Origin: JAENWD01 sp963796915
Lineage (GTDB): Bacteria; Acidobacteriota; Vicinamibacteria; Vicinamibacterales; JAENWD01
Direction of reading: 5' to 3'
Length of the DNA: 64,000 nt
Assembly (NCBI GenBank): GCA_963796915.1
Contig: CAWCNI010000002.1
Span: forward strand, 558,001 to 622,000
The notes beneath the pieces were generated by a model, which was not told where the DNA came from, searched no databases, and saw nothing but the letters and a program-made list of their open reading frames with translations. Made by a program: the position numbers and the translations under genes. Numbering within the stretch: the first letter of the stretch is position 1; each line of letters opens with the position of its first letter. This document shows, piece by piece, positions 30,994 to 41,528 of this stretch.

Positions 30994-31004
30994 AGAGGGC
31001 CATC

Positions 31005-32280
31005 ATGATCTCCAGACGCGTATTCCTCCGAAACGGCGGCCTCGCCCTCGTGAGCCTCGGCTTCGCGCCGACATTCCTCGCGCGGACGGCGGCCGCAAGC
31101 TCCGCGCACCGGAAGTTGCTTATTGCGGTCTTCCAGCGTGGCGCCGTGGACGGCCTCAACGTGATCGTGCCCTTCGGCGAACGTCGAGTACTACGCCCGA
31201 CGGCCGACCATCGCCATTCCCCGCCCCGGTGACGGGCATGATGCCGCGCTCGATCTCGACGGCTTCTTTGCCTTTCACCCGCGTCTTGCCCCGCTCGAGC
31301 CGCTCTACCGCAATGGGACGCTCGCGGTGATCCACGCCTGCGGTTCACCGGACAGCACGCGGTCGCACTTCGACGCGCAGGACTACATGGAGTCCGGCAC
31401 GCCGGGCGTGAAGAGCACTGAAGACGGATGGCTGAACCGCACGCTCAAGGCCGAACGCGCCGGCGATCCGTCGCCGTTTCGCGCCGTGGCCCTGGCGCCG
31501 ACACTGCCGCGATCGTTGCAGGGGTCTGCGCCCGCTCTGGCCATCGGGCAAATCGGGCAATTCGGCATTCACGACGGCGCCAGCGGCGCGATGGGCACGT
31601 CCTTCGAAGCGCAGTACGCCGCGGCCGCCGACACCGTGCTGAAGGGCACGGGCCAGGAGGCCTTCGACGCGATCAAGATGATGAAGCAGGCCGATCCTGC
31701 GCGCTACTCACCGGCCAACGGCGCCGCCTATCCGGCCAGCGGTTTCGGCCAGGCCCTGAAGCAGATCGCGCAGCTGGCGAAGTCTGACGTCGGGCTGGAG
31801 GTCGCCTTCGCCGAAACCGGCAACTGGGATCACCACGTCAACGAGGGCAGCACGCAGGGCCTGCTGGCCACGCGGCTCGACGACTTCGGCCGCGGCCTCG
31901 CGGCGCTCGTCACCGATCTCGGCGATCTGCTGAACGACACCGTCATCGTGACGATGTCGGAGTTCGGGCGGGCGCTGGGGGAGAACGGCAATCGCGGCAC
32001 CGACCACGGGCACGGCAACGCGATGCTGGTGATGGGCGCCGGCGTCAAGGGCGGGAAAGTGTACGGGAAGTGGCCGGGTCTCTCGGCAGACGCGCTCTAC
32101 GACGGGCGCGACCTCGCCGTGACCACTGACTTCCGCGATGTCTTCGCGGAAGTCGTGACGAGTCACCTCGGCGTCCTCGATCCGTCGTCGATCTTCCCCG
32201 GCTACACCATTGCAAAGAGCAACCGGCGGGGATTCATGAGGGCGCAGGGTGCGTCTTCGCTGCCTGCTACACCACTCTGA
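31005..32280 (+). CDS. DUF1501-domain protein with Tat signal, frameshifted
   Basis: A 424-aa protein once one extra base near 31182 is skipped (IVPFG then NVEYYARRPTIAIPRPG). The N-terminus MISRRVFLRNGGLALVSLG is a twin-arginine signal, so it is exported folded. The DUF1501 domain belongs to the alkaline-phosphatase/sulfatase superfamily; visible segments include FQRGAVDGLNVIVP, FHPRLAPLEPLYRNGTLAVIHACG, VAFAETGNWDHHVNEG, TVIVTMSEFGR and GTDHGHGNAMLVMG. The role is unknown. It forms an operon with the DUF1800 gene. Confidence 0.87.
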
Positions 32281-32285
32281 AGCCC

Positions 32286-33665
32286 TTACGGCAGCTGGCC
32301 ACCGGCCTCGCGCACCTTGCGGAGGACGCGGTCCTCCATCCATTTCTGATCCCACCACTCGACGGCGTTCACGGCCTGCCCGTTGACGAGCATGGTGAAG
32401 TGCAGGTGGTCGCCGCCGGCCAGTCCTGTCATGCCGCTCCGGCCGATGGTCTGACCCTTCGACACCGTGTCGCCCACCTTCACCTCGATGGAGGAGAGGT
32501 GCGCGTAGAGGGACTGCACGCCGAGGCCGTGGTCGATGATGACGCAGTTGCCGTAGATGCCGAGCCACGCCGCGTGCACGACCTTCCCGTTGTTCGCCGC
32601 GATCACCGCGACTCCTGAGGTGACAGCGAGGTCGAAGCCGAGGTGCACCTGCTGGTCGATTTCCTTGCCCTTGTAGAAATACGTGCGGTGGTCGGCGAAG
32701 GCCGCCTCCACCTGCGAGTTGCCCAGCTGCTGGAACGGGCCGCGCCAGAGCATCTGCGGCACGGTCTGCTTCGCGTAGGACGCGATCTGCTCGGCGTTCT
32801 TTTTCCGCAGCTCGCCGTTGATCTTCAGGAAGGCCGCGACCAGGTCGTTCTGGTCCGGCACCTCCGGCGCGAAGTCCGGTGAGTTCTGCAGGATCGAAGG
32901 CACGACGCGCTGGAGAAACGCGTCGGGCACCTCGATGCGGCTGCGGCGGAACACCTTCGGGAACGGCTTGTAGTCGAGCGGCGCTGTCGCCTGGTTGCCG
33001 GCAGCGTCCGACGCGAACACGCCGATCGGCGTGGTCAGGTCCTGGTCGTAGAGCAACGCGAACAGCGCGACGCGCACCGTCGGGTCGGCGATGCCGACCG
33101 AGCTTCCCGGAAACGCGGGATACGTCCGATCGCCCACGCGCACTCCGCCCGCGGCGTCCGCCGGCGTGACGCGAAGGACGACGAACTCGGTGCCGCCCAG
33201 GTTGATGTAGTGATGGGTGGAGAGAACCGAGACGCGCGGCGGCTCCAACTGGACGCGAACGTCATGCGTCGCGCTCGCCGACAGCGTCCGCAGGTTGCGC
33301 AGGACGCCGCGGGACGCGTGGACGACGATCTTCGCGTCGCCGGACTTGAGATCGGGGATCTCTTTCCGTGTCGCCGGGACCGTGACCCGGATGCGATTCG
33401 GCCCTTCCTGTGCCAGCGCGGCCGCCCCGGGCTTGCCCAGTGCGAACAGCGGCGTCTGCTTGCCGCCCTGCTCGAAGATGACCTCGAGCGACGACAGGTG
33501 GATGGCGGGCGCGTCCACCGTGAACTCGATGGCGCCGCCCTGGCCCATCGCCGCGCCCGGCTTCGTGATGTCGATGGCCGGAGGCGGCTGGCGCCCGCTC
33601 CAGAGCCACGCGCCGGCGGCGCCAATCACGATCAGCAGGAGCAGGAAGGCGATGAACTTTTTCAT
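32286..33665 (-). CDS. M23-family metallopeptidase with membrane anchor
   Basis: A 459-aa protein with an N-terminal membrane anchor (FIAFLLLLIVIGAAGAWLW, residues 4-22), an Ig-like beta region (40-240) and a C-terminal LytM/M23 domain. The zinc site is seen as HLGFDLAV (His, Asp) and GDHLHFTM (HxH). M23 enzymes cut peptidoglycan cross-bridges or regulate amidases; both active histidines are kept, so it is probably catalytic in the periplasm. The stop is 6 bp from the convergent DUF1501 stop. A -10 box 9 nt upstream suggests a leaderless mRNA. Confidence 0.9.
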   Translation of the reverse strand: MKKFIAFLLLLIVIGAAGAWLWSGRQPPPAIDITKPGAAMGQGGAIEFTVDAPAIHLSSLEVIFEQGGKQTPLFALGKPGAAALAQEGPNRIRVTVPATRKEIPDLKSGDAKIVVHASRGVLRNLRTLSASATHDVRVQLEPPRVSVLSTHHYINLGGTEFVVLRVTPADAAGGVRVGDRTYPAFPGSSVGIADPTVRVALFALLYDQDLTTPIGVFASDAAGNQATAPLDYKPFPKVFRRSRIEVPDAFLQRVVPSILQNSPDFAPEVPDQNDLVAAFLKINGELRKKNAEQIASYAKQTVPQMLWRGPFQQLGNSQVEAAFADHRTYFYKGKEIDQQVHLGFDLAVTSGVAVIAANNGKVVHAAWLGIYGNCVIIDHGLGVQSLYAHLSSIEVKVGDTVSKGQTIGRSGMTGLAGGDHLHFTMLVNGQAVNAVEWWDQKWMEDRVLRKVREAGGQLP

Positions 33666-33674
33666 GTCCGGACG

Positions 33675-33680
33675 ATTCTA
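33675..33680 (-). promoter_or_regulatory. Putative -10 box (TAGAAT) of the M23 peptidase gene
   Basis: TAGAAT on the minus strand, 9 nt before the ATG, with a -35-like CTGACG at 17-nt spacing. Confidence 0.5.
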
Positions 33681-33757
33681 CCTGACGATCACGAGGGCGT
33701 CAGGCCGGCGGTTGACGGACGCGAACGCGGCGGTTAATATTGGTAGTTCCCCGATAC

Positions 33758-33832
33758 GCCGGTATCGTCTAGGGGTCAGGACACGTGGTTCTCAGCCACG
33801 GGACCGGGGTTCGAATCCCCGTACCGGTACCA
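33758..33832 (+). tRNA. tRNA-Glu (anticodon CTC)
   Basis: Cloverleaf of 75 nt including an encoded CCA. The acceptor arm is GCCGGTA/TACCGGT (first pair G-T), the D arm GTCTAGGGGTCAGGAC, the anticodon stem CGTGG/CCACG with loop TTCTCAG (anticodon CTC), and the T arm CGGGG TTCGAAT CCCCG. The TCGTCTAG segment after the acceptor is typical of bacterial tRNA-Glu. Confidence 0.95.
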
Positions 33833-33851
33833 AGCCTCACGCACTCGATCC

Positions 33852-33857
33852 TATAAT
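33852..33857 (+). promoter_or_regulatory. Putative -10 box (TATAAT) of the VWA operon
   Basis: A perfect TATAAT 12 nt before the ATG at 33870. The -35 position falls on the 3' end of the tRNA gene and is weak. Confidence 0.5.
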
Positions 33858-33869
33858 TCGTCGACGCAT

Positions 33870-36302
33870 ATGGGTCTGCTCGTTGAGACTCGGAGCGCGT
33901 GCCGACGACTCGCTGCACTCGCGGCCACGTGCACCGTTGTCGTGGCGGCGCCCAGTGCGCAGCAGCCCTCGCCCTTCCCAACGCCGTCGTTCAGCTCGCG
34001 CACCGACCTCGTGCTCGTCGATCTGCGCGTGTCGCGTGGGAACGAACCGGTCACCGACCTCCAGCCGGATGAAGTGACCCTGCTCGTTGACGGGGTGCCT
34101 CGGCCTGTCGTCTCCCTCCTTTACGCGCCAGTGGTCGTCTCACCGGGACAGGCGCCGGGTGCGGCGTCCTCGCCTGCCACGACGCCGGCCGCGCCACGAG
34201 CAGGCGCGCCAACGCCTCGCCGGATCGTGTTCCTTGTCGACCGCGACTCGCTCGACGCCGGCGAGGCGCGCCAGCTCCAGAAGACCGCAGAGGGTTTCGT
34301 CGGGCGACTGCCGGGCGAAGTGACCGCTGCAGTGGCCACGCTTCCGCTCGGGTCGAGCCTTCTGTTCAAGACGGATCGCGACGCAACGGTCGCAGCGCTG
34401 CGACAGGCGTTTGAAGGCATCACGCGCCGCGGGCTCAGTCTGGAAGGCGTTTCAGGCTTCGGCTGCACCGGCGGCGCGGCGTCGGCGGGGTGTGGCGATC
34501 GAGGCATCCATCCGTCAATCAATGCGCCCGAAGCACGGGCCATGAACGCCTCCGCCGAGTGGCTGGTGCGCGGCAGAAGGACCCTGCAGGATCTCCAGGG
34601 TCTCTTCCGAACGCTCGCCGGGGGACCGCCGTCCGACGTCGTCATCGTGAGCGGCGCCCTTCCGTTCCAGTCGGGCCTTCGCACCGACATCGACCGGACT
34701 TTCGCCGTCGCGCGGAGCGCGGGCATTCGCGTCCATGCCGTCGAGATCGCGGATCTCACCAGCGTGCCTCTGCCCGAAGGCGGCCCGGAGGGGCCGCCCA
34801 ACATCACTATCCGGGACGACCGGGAAGTCCAGGAGCAGGCGTCGGTCGGCGGCCGCTCACTGCAGGAGAAGAGCACAGCCGTCGCCTATGGCCTGCCCGA
34901 GGAGACCGGCGGCATCCAGGCTCATGGCGCAGTCTCTGGCGCTGACTTCTTCACCCGCCTCGCGCGGGATCTTGCGAGCACGTACCTGCTGTCGTTCGCG
35001 CCCATCGACAGCGATCGTACCGGCACGCCGCACCGGATCGAGGTTCGGATCGCCCGTCGTCCGCCGCTCACCATCTACAGCCGCAAGACGTTCATCGCGC
35101 CGCCGGCCTCTCTTGCGCGCGAGTCCCGTGCAGTCGACACAGCGGGCCAGCCGTCGACGCCGACGCCAGGCGCTATGGCACTGACTCCCACACCGGCCAC
35201 GGTGACGCCGTCCAGCGTCACGTCTGGAAGCCGGTTGACGAAGACTGACGCGTGGGTCGCACTCGTGCAGGCGCATCAGCCTGGTGCCCGCGACCGCGCG
35301 CTGATCGACGTGGCGCAGTGGAACAGCGATGACTTGAGAGCCGCCATGTATGGGCTGGGAGCCTTGCGGCGCCGGGCGTCCTCGTCGTCGCTCAACGACA
35401 CGCTGGCGCAGGGCGCCGTGCTGCACACCGATCTGGCGCTGCTCGCACCTGACCTCGCCCAGCGGTTTCGCGGCTTTCCTGAGTGGGAAGTGCTCCGCAC
35501 CGTCGAAGCGAGAGATGGCCAGGCGCTCGCGTCGAGTGTCGTCTCCGCACACTGGCGTCTTGCCCGCGCCCTGCTGGACGGCACGCTGCCTCGTCCGGCT
35601 GACGACCCGCGGGTGCGCGAGTGGTACCGCGCCGTCGGCGCCACGCTGCTGGCGGACCAGCGCTACGCGACAGCGCTGCCTCACCTGAATGACGCGCAAC
35701 GCCTCTTTCCTCACGACCGCGACGTCAACATGCTGAGCGGCCTGCTCCACGAGACGCTCGCTGTGGCGGCCTCGCACCGGCTGCTCGGCAAAGCCCAGGT
35801 GGATCTCGCCGCGCCGGTGAGCGAACTGCAGCTGGCGCGGCGGGACCTGACGCGCGCCATCGACGCCGACCCGAAGTACGACGTCGCAGAACTGCACCTC
35901 GCGCGGGTGTTTCATTTGCTCGGCGACGACAAGGCGGCTGCGCGAGGGCTGGCGCACGTGCTGTCCCGTTCCCAGGACGCTGACATCCGGTTTCTCGCGG
36001 AGCTGCTGGCGGGCTCGATTCACGAGGCCGCCGGCCGGCCCGATGCCGCTCGGGAAAGCTTCGAACGCGCGGCGGCGCTTCGGCCGCAGGCTCAGTCAGC
36101 GCTCGTGGCGCTCAGTCACATCGCGCGGGAAGCCGGCCGGCGTTCTGACGCCATCCGCTATATCGACAGGCTCGCCGCGCTGCCGGCCTCGGCCGATGGC
36201 CGCGACGACCCGTGGTGGCACTACGAGAGCGCCGCAGTCGCGGACCACGCGGCGCTGTTGAACGAATTCAGGGCGACACTTCCCGCGCGGAGGGCTCCGT
36301 GA
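33870..36302 (+). CDS. Secreted VWA-domain protein (VWFA-related acidobacterial type) with TPR region
   Basis: An 810-aa exported protein. After the signal region (cleavage near AAPSAQ, ~30) comes the acidobacterial VWFA-related signature (RTDLVLVDLRVSRGNEPVTD, VTLLVDGVPRPVVS). In the VWA domain the strand IVFLVDRDSLDAG has DxDS in place of the usual DxSxS, so the metal site may be altered. A later strand DVVIVSGALPF and a YLLSFAP segment complete it. Residues ~430-800 are helical repeats of TPR type (ALPHLNDAQRLFPHDRDVNM, ARESFERAAALRPQAQSAL). It overlaps the next VWA gene by 4 bp (GTGA). Confidence 0.85.
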   Translation: MGLLVETRSACRRLAALAATCTVVVAAPSAQQPSPFPTPSFSSRTDLVLVDLRVSRGNEPVTDLQPDEVTLLVDGVPRPVVSLLYAPVVVSPGQAPGAASSPATTPAAPRAGAPTPRRIVFLVDRDSLDAGEARQLQKTAEGFVGRLPGEVTAAVATLPLGSSLLFKTDRDATVAALRQAFEGITRRGLSLEGVSGFGCTGGAASAGCGDRGIHPSINAPEARAMNASAEWLVRGRRTLQDLQGLFRTLAGGPPSDVVIVSGALPFQSGLRTDIDRTFAVARSAGIRVHAVEIADLTSVPLPEGGPEGPPNITIRDDREVQEQASVGGRSLQEKSTAVAYGLPEETGGIQAHGAVSGADFFTRLARDLASTYLLSFAPIDSDRTGTPHRIEVRIARRPPLTIYSRKTFIAPPASLARESRAVDTAGQPSTPTPGAMALTPTPATVTPSSVTSGSRLTKTDAWVALVQAHQPGARDRALIDVAQWNSDDLRAAMYGLGALRRRASSSSLNDTLAQGAVLHTDLALLAPDLAQRFRGFPEWEVLRTVEARDGQALASSVVSAHWRLARALLDGTLPRPADDPRVREWYRAVGATLLADQRYATALPHLNDAQRLFPHDRDVNMLSGLLHETLAVAASHRLLGKAQVDLAAPVSELQLARRDLTRAIDADPKYDVAELHLARVFHLLGDDKAAARGLAHVLSRSQDADIRFLAELLAGSIHEAAGRPDAARESFERAAALRPQAQSALVALSHIAREAGRRSDAIRYIDRLAALPASADGRDDPWWHYESAAVADHAALLNEFRATLPARRAP

Positions 36303-37165
36303 AGCGGACCTGCCGCGTGGCGGCGTTCCTGGTCGTGGCGGCGTCGGGCCTCTCGCTGCACGCCCAGCAGACACCGACGTTTGCCGCCCGGACCCACGCG
36401 GTTCGTGTCGACGTGCTCGTCGCCCGGAATGGCCGCGCGATTCCGGGCCTCGGCCTCGACGACTTCGAGGTCCGCGACAACGGCGTGCTCCAGCGCATCG
36501 AACTGGTGAGCGTCGACCAGGTTCCGCTCAATCTCATCCTCGCGCTCGATATGAGTGCCAGTGTCTCGGGTGATCGGCTGACGCAGCTACGTCGCGCCGC
36601 CGCCGCCGTGCTCCACGATCTGCGCTCTGCGGATCAGGCCGCGCTCGTTACGTTTGGCGACGCAGTTGTCGTCCACGGACGCCTCACCCGGGATGTCGCC
36701 GCGATCGAGGCCGCGCTGGCAGGAGCGCGAGGCGAGGGTCGCACGGCGCTGCTCGACGCCATCTATGCAGCCATCGTGATGGGCGACAGCGACGCAGGGC
36801 GCGCGCTCGTGCTCGTATTCAGCGATGGCGCGGACACGCTCAGCTGGCTGACGTCGAAACAGTTGATGCGCACAGCGCAGCGATCGGATGCCGTCGTCTA
36901 CGGCGTGACCGGCCGCGACAGCACCGCGCTCCTGTCAGAATTGGGCCGGGCGACGGGCGGCAACGTGCTCGACGTGACCGGCACAGCGAGCCTGGAGGAC
37001 ACCTTCCGCACAGTGCTCGAGGAGTTCCGGCACCGCTATCTGGTGAGCTATACACCGACCGGCGTGGCATCGGGCGGTTGGCACGTGCTCGCGGTCAAGG
37101 TGAAGTCCCGAGATGGCGCCGTGCGCGTGGTGGCGCGACCCGGGTATCTTGGCGAGAGCGACTAG
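36299..37165 (+). CDS. Secreted VWA-domain protein (VWFA-related acidobacterial type)
   Basis: A 288-aa exported protein starting with GTG inside GTGA, coupled to the preceding VWA gene. Signal peptide ending LHAQQ (~24). The N-terminal segment (RVDVLVARNGRAIPGLGLDD, FEVRDNGVLQRIELVSVDQ) matches the same family as its neighbour. Here the MIDAS is intact (LALDMSASVSGD, residues ~78-89), with ALVTFGDAVVV and LVLVFSDGADTLSWL as the other metal-site strands. Probably binds a protein partner in the periplasm through a divalent ion. Confidence 0.88.
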   Translation: MKRTCRVAAFLVVAASGLSLHAQQTPTFAARTHAVRVDVLVARNGRAIPGLGLDDFEVRDNGVLQRIELVSVDQVPLNLILALDMSASVSGDRLTQLRRAAAAVLHDLRSADQAALVTFGDAVVVHGRLTRDVAAIEAALAGARGEGRTALLDAIYAAIVMGDSDAGRALVLVFSDGADTLSWLTSKQLMRTAQRSDAVVYGVTGRDSTALLSELGRATGGNVLDVTGTASLEDTFRTVLEEFRHRYLVSYTPTGVASGGWHVLAVKVKSRDGAVRVVARPGYLGESD

Positions 37166-37201
37166 ACGCTGGTTCTCGCGTCGTCTTTGGAGGGAGTGGC
37201 C

Positions 37202-37711
37202 TTGCGACGACTCTCACTGCTTCTGGCTCTGGCGTTCGTCCTTCCTGTCTCGGCGCAAACGCCCGCCACTGTCACGCTCTACATGGGCCCGGTACCGAAC
37301 CCGGACGGGCTCGTCGCACCGGTGCCCAAGGCGTTCGCGGCCAGCTACGACGACCTCAAGAAAGCGCACGTGAAAGCCGCATCTCCGGTCATCGTGCTGG
37401 TCGACGACCCTGCCCACGCCGATGCCATCCTCACCATCACCTATCGTGGCGAGGTCGATAGTGACCCGACGGTCAAGACCGGCGCTCGCATGTCCGCATC
37501 GAGCGTGACGCTGACCGGGACGCACCGGCCCACGCCGACGCTGCTGGCTCGGCTCACTGTTCGCGCGAGTGGTGCGGGCGCCGATTTCTCCGGCGTCAGC
37601 ACCGATCCGAGCGAGCAGACGAAGTGGTCGACGCAGGCCTCGCGGATCTACACGCAGGCCGCCGCGTGGATGGGGGCGATGCAGGACCAGTTGATCAAGC
37701 TGCGTCAGTGA
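37202..37711 (+). CDS. Hypothetical secreted protein
   Basis: 169 aa, not recognised. A signal peptide (LLLALAFVLPVSAQ) is followed by a mixed alpha/beta protein (PVIVLVDDPAHADAILTITYRG, SSVTLTGTHRPTPTLLARLTV) with no catalytic motif or cysteine. The start TTG at 37202 is chosen because GGAGGGAG (37189-37196) sits 5-6 nt upstream; TTG 37187 and GTG 37196 are less likely. It follows the VWA pair by 36 bp and may be transcribed with it. Confidence 0.7.
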   Translation: MRRLSLLLALAFVLPVSAQTPATVTLYMGPVPNPDGLVAPVPKAFAASYDDLKKAHVKAASPVIVLVDDPAHADAILTITYRGEVDSDPTVKTGARMSASSVTLTGTHRPTPTLLARLTVRASGAGADFSGVSTDPSEQTKWSTQASRIYTQAAAWMGAMQDQLIKLRQ

Positions 37712-37723
37712 GAGCGACGCCGG

Positions 37724-39407
37724 CTATTCCACGCGCTGCCACGAATCTTGCTGATCGAGCGGCCCGAGCACGTCGTACCGGGTCAGGCCGGGGATCGTCA
37801 TCGACTGCCACAGGCGATCGTCCCACGCGTACTGGCTGAACCGGCGTGGCCGATGTGGCGGCGCGTGCCCCGCGGGGTAGCCATGCGGAGCGACGCACGC
37901 CGAGGCCGCCTCGCACAGCGTCGCGCCGACGTCGACGAGTTGCACCGGTTCCGGCACGGCACGCAGCGGGCCATGGCTGTTCAGTGGCTTCAGCATGAAG
38001 AGCGGATTGGCGGATTCGGCAATGTGCCACCACTCCTCGCGACTGCCAGTGGTCGTGTCCGGATACATCTGCGGGCTGATGCCGTGATCGGCCATCAGCA
38101 GCACGACGGTCCGGTCGTAAATGTCTCTCCTTCTTCAGGCGCTCCAGCAGTCGCACCGCGGCCTCCAGGCCGCAGCGAGCCTGCGAGCGCGTCTTCGCCA
38201 GGTCCTTCGGCCCGACCGTCGTGCAGTCGTCGCCGATGACGTACGGCATGTGGGTGGCCAGGCTGTGCACGAACTTGATCGTCGGCGGACCGTCGGTCGC
38301 CGTGAGGCGGCTGGACAGGACGTCGAGCGCGCTGTTGCTTTCCAGCGCCAGTTGCGCGAGCTGGGACAGGGTCGCGCCGGTCAGCACCGCGACCGTTCCC
38401 CGTCCGCCGTTGTATATCCGCGGCTTCAGCGCGAACGGCGCGACCCTGAAGAGCGAGAGGTCCAGCAGCCGGATCGCTTCAAGGCGAAGCGGCGACAATT
38501 GATCGCTCAGGGCTCTCGGCGGCAGCAGCCCCGAAGCGGCGACGCAGGCAGCCAGCCCCGGCGTGCACACGCCCAGCAGCGGGTTGATTACGCTCGCCTC
38601 ATACCCGGCCTTGCTGAACAGGGTGAGAAACGATCGCTCCACCGAGCTGGTGAAGTAGGGCCCGATGCCGCCTGTCTCGTAGGCCACCCCGGAATGAATC
38701 GCGGGCAGGCTGAGCAGCGTCGTCGGCGCGACGCCCAGCGTGTCCTTGTAGAACACGAACCCGTCGAGCGCTGCCTCGAGCCGCGGGTTCTCGTGGATCA
38801 CGCTGCTGGCCAGATCCGCTTGCAGCCCGTCGAGGAGGACGACCACCACATTGGTGCGGGTTGAAAAGCGGAACAGCGCTGACGGCGGACCGGCAGGCGC
38901 GATCTGCGGCGCAGGCGGCCGTGCCGACACCACGGCAACCGTCGTCGCGACGAGCAGTCCGGCGTTCAGGATTGCCAGCAGCCGAATGGCTATCTCCCGA
39001 TAGCGCGCCGCCGCGACGCCGGCGGCGATCAGGAACAGCGCCACGGCGCCGAGCTCCAGCACTGCGGTGCGATGGCTGATCTGAATCGGCACGGCCACTC
39101 CGTTGAGCGCGTGCATCCGGCCGACCAGCAGCAGCCCGTAGAGCCACCACGTCACGCCCAGTGCCGTGAGCAGGCAGGCCAGCAGCCGCTGCAGCCGCCA
39201 CGACAACAGGCTGGACAACAGGAACACGACGAGCAGGCAGACGCCGGCGCCCAGCAAGCCGAAGCCGAGAAGTGCTGCGGGCGAGGAGTGGAACTCCGCG
39301 AGGTTGCCGGCCCAGAGGGCCGCGGGGACGTGGATGAACAGCACGCTGAACGCGAGCAGGCCGCCGAGCAGTGCCAGCACCCGCCAGCGGCGGACGTCGC
39401 CTTTCAT
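37724..39407 (-). CDS. Membrane sulfatase-like (alkaline phosphatase superfamily) protein, frameshifted
   Basis: 560 aa after one extra A near 38125 (RLKKE then DIYDRTVVLLMADHG). Five hydrophobic segments in residues 1-165 (VLALLGGLLAFSVLFI, LLGFGLLGAGVCLLVVFLL, LLACLLTALGVTWWLYGLLL, AVALFLIAAGVAAA, LLAILNAGLLVATTVAVV) precede an extracellular sulfatase-type domain: NVVVVLLDGLQADLA (metal Asp), APTTLLSLPAIHSG (nucleophile Thr/Ser region), HSLATHMPYVIGDD and VVLLMADHG. The architecture recalls LtaS- and EptA-like enzymes that modify surface polymers. The substrate is unknown. Confidence 0.82.
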
Positions 39408-39477
39408 CGAGGGCAGTGTAGCGCGAGCCGTGTGCCTCAGTTGTCATCAACCGGCGCTTTCAGTACTCTCGGTCCCG

Positions 39478-41515
39478 TTGAAGAAGCTGCTCATCGGCGT
39501 CGGCCTGGGGCTCGGCGCAGCCCTGGTCGCGATCGCGCTCGGCCGGCTGCCGTTCGCCCAGACCATCGAGCTCAAGACCTACGACTGGCGGATGCGCGCG
39601 ACCGCCGATCCGGCCGGCGCGCGATCCGACATCGTGCTGATCGAAATCGACGAGCAGAGCATCCGGACGCTGGCGCCGTACCTCGGCCGCTGGCCGTGGC
39701 CGCGCACGGTCCACGCGCACCTGCTGAACTTCCTCGAGCGCGCCCGCCCACGCGTCGTCCTCTACGACATCCTGTTTGGCGAGCCTGATCGGAGCACGTT
39801 CACGATCGGCGACGACAAATGGACTGGCGAGCAGTCCGATCGCGATCTGGCTGACGCGGCGAAGCGTCTCGGCACCGTGGTCTTCGTCGGCGATGCGAGC
39901 CAGGCCGCTCCGGCAGGTCCGTTGCAGGCCTCCAGGCTTGTCGTGAGCTACCCGGGCGTCGAAATGCGGCCCGTCTTCAATCCGCCGATGCCGCTGCTTT
40001 CGGCGGTGGCCCGCAGCCCCGCATCGAACCTTGCCGTCCTCGACGCAGACGGCGTGGCCCGGCGCTACATCCCGGCGGTCCAGGTCGGCGACAAAGTGAT
40101 CCCGTCGCTCGCCCTTGCCGGTGCCATCGTCTCGCTGGGCCTGGACGGAAGCCGGATCAGCCAGACCGACGCCGACACGCTGCGTGTCGACAGTCTTCGC
40201 CTGCCGATGGTCGAGGCGAGGGTTCCGACGCTCGACGGCAGCGTGCGCTACGCCCGCCGCCTGCTGATTGACTATCGCGGGGTGTGGAACGACCAGCGCC
40301 ACACCTACCCGACCTATTCATTTCTCCAGTTGTTCCTGGCTGAGGAAAAACTGCTCGCCGGAGAGCGGCCAGACGTGGATCCGGCGCTGTTCAAGGACAA
40401 GGCGGTGATCGTCGGGGCGACGGCCGCCGGCTTGTACGACCAGAAGGCCGTGCCGTTCCCACAGAAGATGTCGGGCCCCGAGATCCATGCGCAGGTGCTC
40501 GACTCGATCCTGTCGACTCGATTTCTCACGCCGGCGTCCCTGCCGGTGGCGCTGGCGATCACGTGCGGCGCTGCCCTGATTGCGGCGCTGGTCACGACAC
40601 TTGTCGGCACGTGGTCTGGCGTCGGCGCGGCCCTCGCCGTCGCCGCCCTGCTCGTCGTCGGGCTGACGCGGACGTTCGCTCACGGTACGTGGGCGCCGCT
40701 GGTGGAACCGCTGACAGCGATCGCGCTGGCGACGTTTGGCGGCGTCGTGTATCAGTACGCGATCGAGGGACGGGAGAAGCGGCGCGTGAAGCGGATCTTC
40801 TCGCGCTACGTGTCGCAAGGACGTCTACCAGCAGCTGATCTCGAGCCCGACGGAAGCCGGCCTCGGCGGCAACCGCCGGTTCATGACGGTGCTGTTCACC
40901 GACATCCGCGGGTTCACCGCCGTCTCCGAGCGTGGCGAGCCGGAGGCGATCGTCCACCAGCTCAACCAGTACTTTTCGGCGATGGTGCCAATCGTCTTCG
41001 CGCAGAAGGGGACCATCGACAAGTTCGTCGGCGACATGATCATGGCGCTCTACGGCGCGCCGCTCGACGACCCTGAACATGCCGACCACGCCGTCCTGAC
41101 GGCCCTCGCGATGACGGCGGAACTGGCCCGGCTCAACACGGAGTGGGCCGCGCAGGGCATGCCCGCGCTCGATATCGGCGTCGGCATCAACACCGGCGAC
41201 ATGGTGGCGGGGAATCTCGGCTCGGAGTCGATCATGAGCTACACGGTGATCGGCGACAACGTGAACCTGGGCTCGCGGCTCGAGTCGCTGACCAGGAATT
41301 TCCAGACCCGCGTGATCATCAGCGAGGCCACCAAGGACGCCCTGAAGGGGCGCTATGATATTCGCGCGCTCGGCGACGTGACAGTCAAGGGCAAGTCCGT
41401 GCCGGTCAAGGTGTACGAAGTGGTGCTCCCCGAGGCTGTCAGCACCGTTCTGAACAGCTATAGCCCTCTGGCGTCAGCGTCCGATAAAGAGAAGGCGGCG
41501 TCCTCGCCGCATTGA
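39478..41515 (+). CDS. CHASE2-domain class III nucleotidyl cyclase, frameshifted
   Basis: A 678-aa membrane receptor cyclase after skipping one extra C at ~40816 (SRYVS then KDVYQQLISSPTEAG). An N-terminal TM is followed by an extracytoplasmic CHASE2 sensor (~40-350; YDWRMRATADP, DIVLIEIDEQSI, GPEIHAQVLDSIL), two or three TM helices (370-430), then the cyclase domain. Catalytic residues are present: metal Asp in LFTDIRGFTAV and KFVGD, substrate Lys before FVGD, Thr in SYTVIGDNVN, and Asn/Arg in VNLGSRLE. The Lys/Thr pair suggests ATP as substrate (cAMP). The start is uncertain; TTG 39478 is used. It is 13 bp upstream of the M48 gene. Confidence 0.87.
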
Positions 41516-41528
41516 AGGTGCACGAGCT